Below are positions 38,646 to 47,977 of a stretch of 64,000 nucleotides of DNA, piece by piece. The DNA lies in NCBI RefSeq assembly GCF_020731145.1, contig NZ_JAJFZN010000003.1, positions 620,001-684,000 of the forward strand, in the 5' to 3' direction. Position numbers and translations under genes: made by a program. How positions within the stretch are numbered: position 1 is the first letter of the stretch; each line of letters opens with the position of its first letter. This stretch comes from Sneathiella sp. HT1-7. Its GTDB lineage: Bacteria; Pseudomonadota; Alphaproteobacteria; Sneathiellales; Sneathiellaceae. Under the pieces are notes generated by a model that was given only the letters and a program-made list of their open reading frames with translations, had not been told where the DNA came from and searched no databases.

Positions 38646-38956
38646 AATGTCGTCTCTTGTTCCAGTATCCGGGCGCTCCTGCGCCGTTATGCACAAGGGC
38701 TTATATAATATCGAGAGTTGCCACAAGAAGAAACAACCCTATTTAACTATAAAATTATGTAAAATATATCATTTTGCATAAATTTACCGTGTAAATATGA
38801 ACATAGGATCTCTTATACCCTGTTGCAATATGGGAAAATGCGGTTGTCGGCGCGTCACCATGGCCGGGATGATGGAAAATACGCGAAGGAAATCAATTGA
38901 ATGCGGTGGCTTTGCGCATTATTGTCTGGGACAGAATTGACTGACGAAAGTTCCGT
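38646..38956. other. Divergent AT-rich promoter region between cysD and the pqi operon
   Basis: 311 bases with no gene. Its centre (38740-38800) is very AT-rich and carries two possible operators: an imperfect 21-bp palindrome at 38758-38778 (TGTAAAAT and ATTTTGCA) and an exact ATTTAC-CGT-GTAAAT at 38782-38796. They could control cysD-cysNC, pqi, or both. No known regulator motif is recognised with confidence. Confidence 0.45.
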
Positions 38957-39589
38957 ATGGAGATTAATAAGGATTTCAGCTACACCGAGGCCTTTATTGC
39001 CTGCCCGGAATGCGACCTCATTCATTCTACTCCAAAGATCAGGGAGGGGGAGCAGGGACGTTGCATCCGGTGCGGCGCATTACTTTTCGTCCGCCATAAA
39101 AACAGTCTCAACCGCTCGTTGGCCTTTGCACTCACCGGGTTAATGTTCTTTATTCTAGCGAACCTGTTTCCGCTGCTCACTTTTCAGATGGAAGGGCAGT
39201 CAGAATCGAACCGGTTGATTGATGGCGCGATTGCTTTTTGGAACGCAGGGTATTGGGAGCTAGGTATTGTCGTCTTTATTTCCAGTGTTGTGGCGCCGCT
39301 CGCGGTCCTGCTTGTTCTGATCACATTGCTGCTGCCGATGCAGCTGGGCCGCTCCCCGTTCAGTCCACAATTTCAGGTTCGGCTGCTAAGTCATCTGAAA
39401 CCCTGGGCAATGTCGGAAATTTTCATTCTTGGTATTATAGTCGCCTTTGTGAAGTTGCAGGATTTTGCGGATGTGAGTGTCGGGTTATCGCTTGTTGCCT
39501 TCGTCCTGATGGTGGCGGCGACGGTCATGGCCTATCTCACCCTTGATGAAGGGGCGCTCTGGAGCCGATTGAAGGAGATCCGTGCATGA
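38957..39589 (+). CDS. pqiA: PqiA-family membrane protein, first half-type subunit
   Basis: 210 residues. It starts with a zinc-ribbon-like part (CPECDLIHST and CIRCGALLF), followed by four membrane helices (about 56-76, 98-125, 143-165 and 170-192) with the PqiA motif LMFFILANLFPLLTF and AMSEIFILGIIVAFVKLQD. E. coli PqiA is a single protein of two such halves; here each half is a separate protein, and this is the first. The pqi system moves lipids between the membranes. The stop overlaps the next pqiA gene (ATGA). Confidence 0.88.
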   Translation: MEINKDFSYTEAFIACPECDLIHSTPKIREGEQGRCIRCGALLFVRHKNSLNRSLAFALTGLMFFILANLFPLLTFQMEGQSESNRLIDGAIAFWNAGYWELGIVVFISSVVAPLAVLLVLITLLLPMQLGRSPFSPQFQVRLLSHLKPWAMSEIFILGIIVAFVKLQDFADVSVGLSLVAFVLMVAATVMAYLTLDEGALWSRLKEIRA

Positions 39590-40221
39590 CCGCGCCGGTA
39601 ACTGCACAATCGATCGGCGCTATTTCCTGCCATGTTTGCGGGTTGCTGGTATCGAAGCGGTTTATTGCGGAGCATAGGGCCGATTGCCCGCGCTGCGACG
39701 CGGCGCTGCATAGTCGTAAAATCAATAGCCTGAACCGCACCTGGGCGTTGTTGATTGCGGCGGCGATCCTTTATATCCCGGCCAATGTCTATCCGGTCCT
39801 GACACTTATTTCATTCGGTCGGTCGACAACGAATACAATTATGGGTGGGGTGATTGAACTGGCGCAGTCCGGACAAGCGGTTATTGCTGTGATCGTTTTT
39901 GTTGCCAGTGTCTTCGTCCCCATCTTTAAAATTGCCGCTTTACTTTTTCTGGTAGTTTCGGTGCAATTAGGGTTAAAAGTACAACGACGCAAGCGGGCGC
40001 TTCTCTATCGCTTTACTGAGTTTATCGGTCGGTGGTCTATGATTGACATCTTCATGATCTCAATTCTGATAGGGCTGGTGAAGTTGCAGGCGCTGGCGAC
40101 GGTAACGGCGGGACCCGGTGCCATTGCTTTTGCCGCCGTGGTGATTATTACGATGTTCGCGGCCATGTCCTTTGATCCGCGTTTGATTTGGGATGACGAG
40201 GGGAATGACAATGACGGATGA
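39586..40221 (+). CDS. pqiA: PqiA-family membrane protein, second half-type subunit
   Basis: 211 residues with the same plan as its neighbour: two CxxC pairs (CHVCGLLVSK and CPRCDAALHS), then four membrane helices with AAAILYIPANVYPVLTLI and GRWSMIDIFMISILIGLVKL. It is homologous to the preceding protein in fold and motif order and probably forms a heterodimer with it, in place of the single long PqiA. Start and stop both overlap neighbours: the ATG overlaps the first pqiA stop, and its end overlaps the leader or start of pqiB. Confidence 0.88.
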   Translation: MTAPVTAQSIGAISCHVCGLLVSKRFIAEHRADCPRCDAALHSRKINSLNRTWALLIAAAILYIPANVYPVLTLISFGRSTTNTIMGGVIELAQSGQAVIAVIVFVASVFVPIFKIAALLFLVVSVQLGLKVQRRKRALLYRFTEFIGRWSMIDIFMISILIGLVKLQALATVTAGPGAIAFAAVVIITMFAAMSFDPRLIWDDEGNDNDG

Positions 40222-41920
40222 TAGCGAGCAGAAACTGCCCGACGCAAAGGTCCGCCGAGGCTATGGGAGCCTGATGAGCATCTGGATTGTTCCAGCAATA
40301 GCCCTTGCCGTGGCTGCCTATCTGATTTTTCAGGCGCTGTCGGAGCGGGGAACGGAAATATCCATCACCTTCGATAATGCCGAGGGTATGGTGCCGGGCA
40401 AAACGCAGCTGAAATACAAGGACGTTAACATCGGGACACTGAAACGGGTTGATATTCTCGACGATGACGAGGGCGTGTCGATGGTCATTGATACGACCCG
40501 GGTGGCGGACAAATACCTGACCGATACGGCACGTTTCTGGATTGTGGCCCCGGCCATCGGCTTTCAAGGAATTACCGGTCTTCAGACCCTTCTCTCTGGT
40601 TCCTTCATCGAGATAGATCCGGGCAAAGGCGGAGACCGGGAAACCAAGTTCAAGGGACTTAGTACACCGCCGGTTATCACGTCGAACGACAAGGGAACAG
40701 AATATCTTCTTTCCACGGAGAAGCTGAGCAATATCAACCGTGGGACGCCGATTATCTATAAGGGACTGCAGGTTGGCAGTGTCCTGGGGTACCGTTTGGC
40801 AGAAGATAAAAGTGCCATCGATGTCTATGCTTTTGTGAAGGCACCCTATGACGATCTGGTGCTTGAGGGGACAAATTTCTGGAATGCGGGCGGCATCAAC
40901 GTCTCTGTTTCCACGTCCGGAATTGAACTTGGCGCGAACTCATTGCAAGCCCTCGTTGCAGGGGCAATCGAGTTTGCCACACCGGAAATCTACCAGAGTA
41001 CCTTTAAGGCGGAATCCCGCTACCAGTTCAAGCTCTACGACAATCAACAGGCGAAGGACGATGCCCGCTTTACCGAGAAAGTCGTTTATGTGCTTTATTT
41101 TGATGGATCCGTCAGCGGCCTCTCCGTTGGCGCAAATGTTGAGTTCAAGGGAATCAAGGTTGGCAGTGTCCGCGATATCAGTCTGGAAATCGACGAGGCG
41201 AACCAGAAATACTATATTCCGGTGCAGATCGATATAGAGCCTCAGCGAATAAAACTGACTGATGACGGTAAGAAAATCCGGTCGGTTTTGGAAACACGTG
41301 AGCTGCGCCAGAAAATCATCAAGGATTTGATCCAGCGCGGATTGAAAGCGAAGCTAAAAAATTCCAACTTCCTGACGGGTGCGCTTATCGTTGATCTCGA
41401 CCTAATTCCGGATAAACCGGCGGTGTATGTGTCTTCCAGTGGCCGCGTTCCCGAAATCCCGACGGTACCGGCGGATTTGGAAGAAATCACGTCTTCTGTT
41501 GCTCAACTGATGGCGAAGCTCGACAAGCTACCCATTGAGCGGCTCGGTAAAAGCTTGACCGGTACAGTGGAGGGGTTGGATAAATTCATTAATTCTGGAG
41601 AATTGCAAAAAACCATCGAGGAATATCGCAAGCTCGCGGTTTCTGTTCGGGTGGTGGCACAGAATATTGACACCAAGACGCTGCCCAATATTGGAAAGAC
41701 AATCGATGATGTGCGCGTGGCGATCAACAAGATTGACGAGACGCTGGCCTCGGCGGAAACAATGTTCAGCTCCGTCAACGGGCTGATTGCCGATGGCTCC
41801 CCGTTTAAATATGATCTGATGAATATGCTGCAGGAGCTGTCAGCGGCAAGCCGAGCTGTCCGCAGTCTTGCCGACTTCCTGGAACGAAACCCGAGTTCCC
41901 TGATCAGTGGAAAGAGATAA
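40211..41920 (+). CDS. pqiB: PqiB-type MCE/MlaD-domain lipid transport protein
   Basis: 569 residues from the ATG at 40211, chosen because GAGGGG sits 7 bases before it; ATGs at 40193 and 40205 are in frame. An N-terminal membrane anchor (LMSIWIVPAIALAVAAYLIF) is followed by three MCE domains, each with the family pattern: MVPGKTQLKYKDVNIGTLKR, INRGTPIIYKGLQVGSVLGY and LSVGANVEFKGIKVGSVRDI. The C-terminal 130 residues form a long helical region (PIERLGKSLTGTVEGLDKFI), the needle seen in PqiB. Such proteins build a tube across the periplasm for lipid movement. Confidence 0.93.
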   Translation: MTDDSEQKLPDAKVRRGYGSLMSIWIVPAIALAVAAYLIFQALSERGTEISITFDNAEGMVPGKTQLKYKDVNIGTLKRVDILDDDEGVSMVIDTTRVADKYLTDTARFWIVAPAIGFQGITGLQTLLSGSFIEIDPGKGGDRETKFKGLSTPPVITSNDKGTEYLLSTEKLSNINRGTPIIYKGLQVGSVLGYRLAEDKSAIDVYAFVKAPYDDLVLEGTNFWNAGGINVSVSTSGIELGANSLQALVAGAIEFATPEIYQSTFKAESRYQFKLYDNQQAKDDARFTEKVVYVLYFDGSVSGLSVGANVEFKGIKVGSVRDISLEIDEANQKYYIPVQIDIEPQRIKLTDDGKKIRSVLETRELRQKIIKDLIQRGLKAKLKNSNFLTGALIVDLDLIPDKPAVYVSSSGRVPEIPTVPADLEEITSSVAQLMAKLDKLPIERLGKSLTGTVEGLDKFINSGELQKTIEEYRKLAVSVRVVAQNIDTKTLPNIGKTIDDVRVAINKIDETLASAETMFSSVNGLIADGSPFKYDLMNMLQELSAASRAVRSLADFLERNPSSLISGKR

Positions 41921-41923
41921 GAT

Positions 41924-42559
41924 ATGACCTTGCCTAGTCTGCGCCCGTTTGGGCAAAACTTCGTTTTCCTCCTGCTGGTTGCACTACCGCTTAGCGCGTG
42001 CAGTGGGCTGCCGGGATCGGACCCGACCAATTTCTATATTCTGCAAACTGCTACCCAGTTGGATACGAAAGGAACAACCGTTACGCTGGCGGAAGGAACT
42101 ACAGTTGGTATTGGGCCAGTGCAGATTCCGGGTTATGCGGATCGGCCGCAGATTGTCACCTTCGGCAGCGGAGCCGCGATCAATGTGTCCGACTTCGATC
42201 ACTGGGCGGAACCTTTGGGTGATGCGATCAAACGGGTGTTGACCAGTAATGTCGCGACCTTGATCGGGGAAGAAAAAGTCTTTTCCTACCCGGCGGATTT
42301 TCGCCCGGACAAGCAATCCCTTCAGGTTGCGGTTAATGTCATTGATATCACCGAGACAGGGGCAGGGATGGCGCGCCTGTCCGTGCGTTGGCATATCAAG
42401 GCGCTTTATGACAACAAAGTTCTTTCGCGGCAGGCGAAAATTTACGAGACTGCTGCCACGGTCGGTGATTACAACAGCTATGCCAAGGCGGTGAGCCAGC
42501 TTTTGGTAGAATTCTCACAAGATATTGCAACATCCCTTAACGGATTTAAATTGTCCTGA
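41924..42559 (+). CDS. pqiC: PqiC-family lipoprotein (ABC-type transport auxiliary)
   Basis: 211 residues. The signal peptide ends at a lipobox (PLSACSGLPG). The mature part has the family pattern TNFYILQ, VGIGPVQIPGYADRPQIVTF, DFDHWAEPLGDAIKRVLTSN and YPADFRPDKQSLQVAVNVID. PqiC is an outer-membrane lipoprotein that docks the PqiB tube. Three bases separate it from pqiB, and its stop overlaps the next start (TGATG), so the downstream hydrolase is translated with the pqi genes. Confidence 0.9.
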   Translation: MTLPSLRPFGQNFVFLLLVALPLSACSGLPGSDPTNFYILQTATQLDTKGTTVTLAEGTTVGIGPVQIPGYADRPQIVTFGSGAAINVSDFDHWAEPLGDAIKRVLTSNVATLIGEEKVFSYPADFRPDKQSLQVAVNVIDITETGAGMARLSVRWHIKALYDNKVLSRQAKIYETAATVGDYNSYAKAVSQLLVEFSQDIATSLNGFKLS

Positions 42560-44103
42560 TGACAAAAACGAATGTTCTTTTCGTCACTCTCGATCAGTGG
42601 CGCGCAGATCATCTCGCGGCAACCGGGAACGCGACCGTGAAGACACCCAATCTAGACGCGCTGGTGGGTGATGGCGTTACCTTCCTCAACCACTATACCT
42701 GCATCGCGCCCTGCGGCCCGTCGCGGACGACCTTTCTGACGGGCATGTACCCGAGTAATCACCGCTCCATCCGCAATGGCACGCCGCTCAATCACAGCCT
42801 GACCAATATCGCATTGGAAGTTCGAAATGGGGGATATGATCCAACTCTTTGGGGTTATACGGATACAACGCCGGATCCACGGCTGCTGGGGGAGGATCAC
42901 GAGGCTTTCCTGACCTATGAAGGGGTGATGCCGGGCTTCACGGTGGGGCAGCAACTTCCTGCAAACAATATCCCTTGGCTCGAATATCTAGCAACGAAGG
43001 GCTATGATATTCCGGGACCGGGCTATGCGATCTATCATCCCGACCCGGACTATAAACTCCCACCCGGCCGTCATCCTCTCTCCGCGCCGAGCCGGTTCAA
43101 GGCCGAGGATAGCGAGACGCATTGGCTTGCGGACAGGTTAATCGATGGCCTGAAAAGTGATCCCGATACGCCATTCTTTCACCATCTTTCCTTTTTGCGG
43201 CCGCATCCGCCCTTTATCTCCCCACCGGAATATCATGACATGTATGATCCGGTAGATATGGTGAAGCCAGTAAAGGCCGCGACGCGTGATGAAATGCGAA
43301 GCCTGCATCCCGCCATTGCCCTGATGTATGAAGCAATCCCGCAGGATGCCTTTTTCATGGAAGGTGAGGGGCGTGCCGTGGATCTCGATGATGCCGCCGT
43401 GGCGCAGATCCGCGCGACCTATCAGGCGCTGATCACTGAGGCGGATCATAATCTCGGCCGCATTATCACGACGCTGAAAGAGCAGGGTCGCTATGATGAG
43501 ACAATGATAGTCGTGACATCCGATCATGGGGAACAGCTGGGGGATCATTATCTATGGGGAAAAATCGGCTTTTATGATGAGAGCTTCCACATCCCGCTGA
43601 TTATTAAACCACCGAAAAGCTGGGACGTTGCCACCGGGCGGCAGGTGAGCGAATTCACTGAATCCGTCGATCTGATGCCGACAATACTGGACGGGCTCGA
43701 TCTCCCGATTCCGCGCCAATGCGACGGCCATTCGCTCATGCCCTTTATGCGTGGTGAAATGCCCGAGAACTGGCGTAAAGCGGTGCATTGGCTTTATGAT
43801 TTTCGTGATCCGGTGACCGGAATGCCAGAAAAACTGCTCAATATCTCATCGGCGGAGTGCAACCTGCTTGTCCATCGGGATGCGGAGTTTAAGTATGTGC
43901 ATTTTGCGGCCTTGCCGCCGCTATTGTTCGACATGAAAAACGATCCGGACGAAACGCGCAATCTGGCAGAAGATCCGGACTATCAAGGCATTGTGCTCAA
44001 TTGCGTACAGGAGCTTCTCTCCTGGCGGATGCGATATGAGTATGGGGAACTGGTGAATTTGAGCGCATCGGACGACGGTCTCGTCGGCCATAGGCTATAT
44101 TGA
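42559..44103 (+). CDS. Phosphonate monoester hydrolase / phosphodiesterase (sulfatase superfamily)
   Basis: 514 residues. The alkaline-phosphatase-like fold starts with NVLFVTLDQWRADHL (metal Asp), then the formylglycine site CGPSRTTFLTG with Cys52 as the residue to be oxidised. GYDPTLWGYTDTTPDPR, FFHHLSFLRPHPPF, VVTSDHGEQLGDHYLWGKIG and YVHFAALPPLLFDMKNDPDE match, from memory, the PehA/PMH enzymes of Burkholderia and Rhizobium, which are also about 514 residues long. Those hydrolyse phosphonate monoesters and phosphodiesters promiscuously. No signal peptide is seen, so it is cytosolic. The formylglycine-generating enzyme is not in the window. Coupling to pqiC is unusual. Confidence 0.85.
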   Translation: MTKTNVLFVTLDQWRADHLAATGNATVKTPNLDALVGDGVTFLNHYTCIAPCGPSRTTFLTGMYPSNHRSIRNGTPLNHSLTNIALEVRNGGYDPTLWGYTDTTPDPRLLGEDHEAFLTYEGVMPGFTVGQQLPANNIPWLEYLATKGYDIPGPGYAIYHPDPDYKLPPGRHPLSAPSRFKAEDSETHWLADRLIDGLKSDPDTPFFHHLSFLRPHPPFISPPEYHDMYDPVDMVKPVKAATRDEMRSLHPAIALMYEAIPQDAFFMEGEGRAVDLDDAAVAQIRATYQALITEADHNLGRIITTLKEQGRYDETMIVVTSDHGEQLGDHYLWGKIGFYDESFHIPLIIKPPKSWDVATGRQVSEFTESVDLMPTILDGLDLPIPRQCDGHSLMPFMRGEMPENWRKAVHWLYDFRDPVTGMPEKLLNISSAECNLLVHRDAEFKYVHFAALPPLLFDMKNDPDETRNLAEDPDYQGIVLNCVQELLSWRMRYEYGELVNLSASDDGLVGHRLY

Positions 44104-44117
44104 TTGGCGGGGACAAT

Positions 44118-44768
44118 ATGAGAAATCTCGCGGAACGAAAAGAACTGATAGCCACGGTGCGAGAGATGAACGGGCTTGGCATCAATCAAGGCACGTCCGG
44201 CAATGCCAGTGTTCGTGTTGAGGGCGGCTATCTGGTTACTCCGTCAGGCATGGCTTATGAAGATCTGGAGCCCGACGATATCGTCGAGATGTCTTTTGAA
44301 GGTGAGGCGAAGGGAAAACGCAAACCCTCCAGCGAGTGGCGCTTTCATCAGGATCTTCTCAATTCCCGGTCGGACTTCGGTGCAATTGTCCATACCCACG
44401 GCAAAGCCGCCATGACGCTCGCCTGTCAGCGCATGGATCTGCCGCCTTTTCATTATATGATCGCGGTTGCAGGTGGGAACACAATCCGCTGCGCTGACTA
44501 CGCGACATTCGGCACTCAGGAACTTTCCGATAATGCGTTGAAGGCGATTGAAGGTCGTAAGGCCTGCTTGCTTGCCAATCATGGGCTGCTCGCGGGAGGA
44601 GAAAGCCTCGCACGGGCGCTCTCACTCGCGGTCGAGGTAGAGACTTTATGCGACACATTTTGGCGCATTCTCCAGATCGGCGATCCCATCCTTCTGAGTG
44701 ATGCGGAGATGGATGCCGTAAAAGAACAATTCAAAAAAGGCTATGGCATGCCAAAGGGAAATGAGTGA
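44118..44768 (+). CDS. Class II aldolase/adducin family protein
   Basis: 216 residues from the ATG at 44118 (GGCGGGG upstream); a TTG at 44100 is in frame but overlaps the previous gene. The family motifs are intact: INQGTSGNASVRV, PSSEWRFHQDLLNSR, the zinc ligands HTHGKAAMTLA, and ANHGLLAGGESLARALSLAV. Members cleave or epimerise phosphorylated sugars such as fuculose-1-phosphate or methylthioribulose-1-phosphate (as a dehydratase). Nothing nearby fixes the substrate. It lies 14 bases after the hydrolase and probably belongs to the same transcript. Confidence 0.88.
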   Translation: MRNLAERKELIATVREMNGLGINQGTSGNASVRVEGGYLVTPSGMAYEDLEPDDIVEMSFEGEAKGKRKPSSEWRFHQDLLNSRSDFGAIVHTHGKAAMTLACQRMDLPPFHYMIAVAGGNTIRCADYATFGTQELSDNALKAIEGRKACLLANHGLLAGGESLARALSLAVEVETLCDTFWRILQIGDPILLSDAEMDAVKEQFKKGYGMPKGNE

Positions 44769-44873
44769 GCGGAAATCCCCACAGTAAATAAAGCCATCGG
44801 ACGATAGGGGCTATCGCGGCGGCAGAAAATTGGCTAAAAAATTCATCTAAAACTGATTTGGAGGAAAACAATA

Positions 44874-45341
44874 ATGACAATGACACTATCCAAAACCGAT
44901 TTTCTGAATTCTGTCGGCACTGTGTATGGACCGGGGGAGTGGTTCAAGGTCGATCAGGACCGGATCAACAAATTCGCCGAGGCAACCGATGATTTCCAGT
45001 TCATTCATGTGGATCCGGAGCGCGCCGTCAAGGAGACACCGTTCGGCTCAACTATCGCCCATGGATTTCTGACCCTGTCACTGCTGGCGGGTCTTGTGCC
45101 GAAAATCCAGCCTAAGATCGAGAATGTCCAGATGGGCATCAACTATGGCATTGATAAATTGCGTTTCTTGCAGCCGGTCAAAGTGGATAGCGAAATTCGT
45201 GTCACTGCCAAGGTTCTCAGCATCGACGAGAAACGCCCGGGACAATATCTCACCAAAACTGAGATAACCGTGGAAATCAAGGGTTCGGGTAAGCCGGCCC
45301 TGATTGTTGAATGGTTGGGAATGACTTTCGTCGGCGAATAA
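44874..45341 (+). CDS. MaoC-family enoyl-CoA hydratase
   Basis: 155 residues, a single hot-dog domain. The hydratase-2 motif is visible: FAEATDDFQFIHVDPERA followed by FGSTIAHGFLTLSLL, containing the catalytic Asp and His. Small MaoC proteins of this group are (R)-specific enoyl-CoA hydratases in fatty-acid or related acyl-CoA pathways. GGAGGAAA lies 9 bases before the first ATG; a second ATG two codons later is possible. An SDR gene follows 36 bases downstream, a pairing that suggests consecutive hydration and oxidation of the same acyl chain (inference). Confidence 0.88.
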   Translation: MTMTLSKTDFLNSVGTVYGPGEWFKVDQDRINKFAEATDDFQFIHVDPERAVKETPFGSTIAHGFLTLSLLAGLVPKIQPKIENVQMGINYGIDKLRFLQPVKVDSEIRVTAKVLSIDEKRPGQYLTKTEITVEIKGSGKPALIVEWLGMTFVGE

Positions 45342-45377
45342 GAACTATCCGTAAAATCAGAACGTTAAGGAGAGAAG

Positions 45378-46295
45378 ATGAGCATTCGGTTTGATGACAG
45401 GGTGGCTATTGTTACTGGCGCCGGAAACGGACTGGGCAAGAGCCATGCGTTGCAGCTTGCGGCGCGCGGTGCGAAAGTGGTCGTCAATGATCTGGGCGGT
45501 GCCGTCGACGGTAGTGGCGGCTCATCCGATGCGGCGAAGGCTGTTGTGGCCGAGATTGAGGCGGCGGGTGGCGAGGCGATTGCCAACGGCGCGAACGTTA
45601 CCGATATGGCCCAGGTCGAGGCGTTGGTGGCGGAGGCCATGGATAAATGGGGCCGTGTGGATATTCTGGTGAATAATGCGGGCGTTCTGCGCGATAAATC
45701 CTTCTCCAACGTCGAACTGGATGACTTCTCCTTTGTTCTGGATGTCCATCTGATGGGTTCAGTCAACTGCTCGAAGGCGGTCTGGGGCATCATGCGGGAG
45801 CAGAATTATGGCCGCATTGCCATGACCACTTCATCGAGTGGGCTTTACGGCAACTTTGGCCAGACCAACTATGGCGCGGCGAAGATGGGCGTTATCGGCC
45901 TGATGAATACGCTGGTGATCGAGGGCGCGAAATACGGCATCAAGGTAAATGCGCTCTCGCCCTGCGCCGCGACCCGTATGACCGAGGATATCATTCCTGA
46001 AAATCTTCTGGAACTGTTGACGCCGGAATCCGTGACTCCGGCACTCCTCTACATCGTTTCCGACGACAGCCCCAACCGCACGATCATCACGGCGGGCGCG
46101 GGCACCTATGCGCGCACCATCGTCTATGAGACAGGCGGCAAATGGCTTCCCGAGGAAGACCGCACGCCCGAGAAAATTGCTGAAAACTGGGCGGAAATTG
46201 CCGATGCGGCAACGCAGGCCGAATATACCAGCGGCAATGACCAGACGACCAACATGCTGACCAAGGCCGCGAACGGCCTCGGTATCAAGATCTAG
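45378..46295 (+). CDS. Short-chain dehydrogenase (multifunctional-enzyme type 2-like 3-hydroxyacyl-CoA dehydrogenase)
   Basis: 305 residues. Classical SDR features are present: cofactor loop [48 protein letters not shown], catalytic Ser region [13 protein letters not shown] and YGAAK. The GGAVDGSG insertion and the C-terminal extension of about 60 residues resemble the dehydrogenase domain of peroxisomal multifunctional enzyme type 2, which oxidises (R)-3-hydroxyacyl-CoA with NAD. The preceding MaoC hydratase would supply that substrate. GGAGAG precedes the ATG. Its end overlaps the converging hutU gene by 4 bases. Confidence 0.9.
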   Translation: MSIRFDDRVAIVTGAGNGLGKSHALQLAARGAKVVVNDLGGAVDGSGGSSDAAKAVVAEIEAAGGEAIANGANVTDMAQVEALVAEAMDKWGRVDILVNNAGVLRDKSFSNVELDDFSFVLDVHLMGSVNCSKAVWGIMREQNYGRIAMTTSSSGLYGNFGQTNYGAAKMGVIGLMNTLVIEGAKYGIKVNALSPCAATRMTEDIIPENLLELLTPESVTPALLYIVSDDSPNRTIITAGAGTYARTIVYETGGKWLPEEDRTPEKIAENWAEIADAATQAEYTSGNDQTTNMLTKAANGLGIKI

Positions 46296-47965
46296 GTCCG
46301 GTTCAAAAACGGGAGATTGAGGTTATTCTCCCTCGCGCATTCTATGGCCTCCTCATAACCGGCGTCGGCGTGGCGCATCACGCCCGTCGCCGGATCATTG
46401 AAGAGAACGCGGGCGATCCGTTCGTCCGCCTCTTTTGTGCCATCACAGACGATCACCATCCCGGCATGCTGGGAAAATCCCATCCCGACCCCGCCGCCGT
46501 GATGCAGGCTGACCCATGTCGCGCCGCTTGCTGTATTAAGCAATGCATTCAGGAGGGGCCAGTCAGAAACCGCATCCGATCCGTCCTTCATCCCCTCCGT
46601 CTCCCGATTGGGGCTGGCAACTGATCCTGAATCCAGATGATCGCGGCCAATCACGATGGGGGCGGAAAGCTCCCCCGTTCGCACCATTTCGTTAAAGGCG
46701 AGGCCGAGGCGATGGCGCTGTCCCAGCCCAACCCAGCAGATGCGGGAGGGAAGCCCCTGAAACTTGATCCGTTCCTTCGCCATGTCGAGCCAGTTATGCA
46801 GATGGGCATCATCGGGGATCAGCTCCTTCACCTTGGTGTCGGTCTTGAAGATATCCTCAGGGTCACCGGAAAGCGCGGCCCAGCGGAACGGCCCGATACC
46901 CCGGCAGAAGAGAGGGCGGATATAGGCGGGAACAAAACCCGGGAAATTGAAGGCGCTGTCGACCCCTTCCTCCAGCGCGACCTGACGGATGTTATTGCCG
47001 TAATCAACAGTCGGGATTCCGCGCTCCTGGAATTCCAGCATCGCCCGCACCTGCACCGCCATGGATTTGCGCGCCGCAATCTCGACGGACTTGGGATCAT
47101 TTTCCCGCATCTGCTCCCACTGAGCGAGGGTCCAGCCCTGCGGCAGGTAGCCATTGACCGGATCATGGGCAGAGGTCTGGTCGGTCACGAGATCAGGCAG
47201 CATCTCGCCTTCGAGAATCTCCGGGAAGATATCTGCGGCGTTGCCAAGCAACCCGACGGAGACAGGCTTTCCGCGTTCATTGGCATCGCGGATGATGGCA
47301 AGAGCCTCGGGCAGGCTCACGGCTTTTTCATCGAGATAACCTGAACGCAGGCGGAAATCGATACTGCTCGGACGGCATTCAACGGCGAGCATAGAGGCAC
47401 CGGCCATGGTCGCGGCCAGAGGCTGCGCGCCACCCATGCCGCCAAGGCCACCGGTCAGGATCCATTTACCCGACATGTCGCCGCCAAAATGCTGTCGCCC
47501 GGCTTCGGCAAAGGTCTCATAGGTGCCCTGCACAATGCCCTGACTGCCGATATAGATCCAGGACCCTGCTGTCATCTGGCCATACATCATCAGGCCCTTT
47601 TTATCGAGCTCGTTGAAATGGTCCCAGTTGGCCCAATGCGGCACGAGGTTGGAGTTGGCAATCAGGACACGGGGTGCATTCTCATGGGTCTTGAAGATGC
47701 CGACGGCCTTGCCCGACTGGACCAGCAGAGTTTCGTCCGTGTTGAGATCGCGTAAGGATCGCTGTATCTGGTCAAAGCAGTCCCAGTTGCGCGCCGCACG
47801 GCCAATCCCGCCGTAAACCACCAGCTCCGCCGGGTTCTCCGCGACATCAGGGTCGAGATTGTTCATCAGCATGCGAAGTGGTGCCTCGGTTAGCCAGCTC
47901 TTGCAGGAAAGTTTCGGGCCCGTCGGGGCCTTAATCACACGGCTGTTGTCTCGTCGGTTCGTCAT
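46292..47965 (-). CDS. hutU: Urocanate hydratase HutU
   Basis: 557 residues, the family length. [78 protein letters not shown] and [20 protein letters not shown], with the catalytic Cys region, are typical. It converts urocanate to imidazolonepropionate using tightly bound NAD. It is the last gene of the leftward hutI-hutH-hutG-hutU operon, 12 bases after hutG. Confidence 0.97.
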   Translation of the reverse strand: MTNRRDNSRVIKAPTGPKLSCKSWLTEAPLRMLMNNLDPDVAENPAELVVYGGIGRAARNWDCFDQIQRSLRDLNTDETLLVQSGKAVGIFKTHENAPRVLIANSNLVPHWANWDHFNELDKKGLMMYGQMTAGSWIYIGSQGIVQGTYETFAEAGRQHFGGDMSGKWILTGGLGGMGGAQPLAATMAGASMLAVECRPSSIDFRLRSGYLDEKAVSLPEALAIIRDANERGKPVSVGLLGNAADIFPEILEGEMLPDLVTDQTSAHDPVNGYLPQGWTLAQWEQMRENDPKSVEIAARKSMAVQVRAMLEFQERGIPTVDYGNNIRQVALEEGVDSAFNFPGFVPAYIRPLFCRGIGPFRWAALSGDPEDIFKTDTKVKELIPDDAHLHNWLDMAKERIKFQGLPSRICWVGLGQRHRLGLAFNEMVRTGELSAPIVIGRDHLDSGSVASPNRETEGMKDGSDAVSDWPLLNALLNTASGATWVSLHHGGGVGMGFSQHAGMVIVCDGTKEADERIARVLFNDPATGVMRHADAGYEEAIECARENNLNLPFLNRT

Positions 47966-47977
47966 GATGCCATTCCT

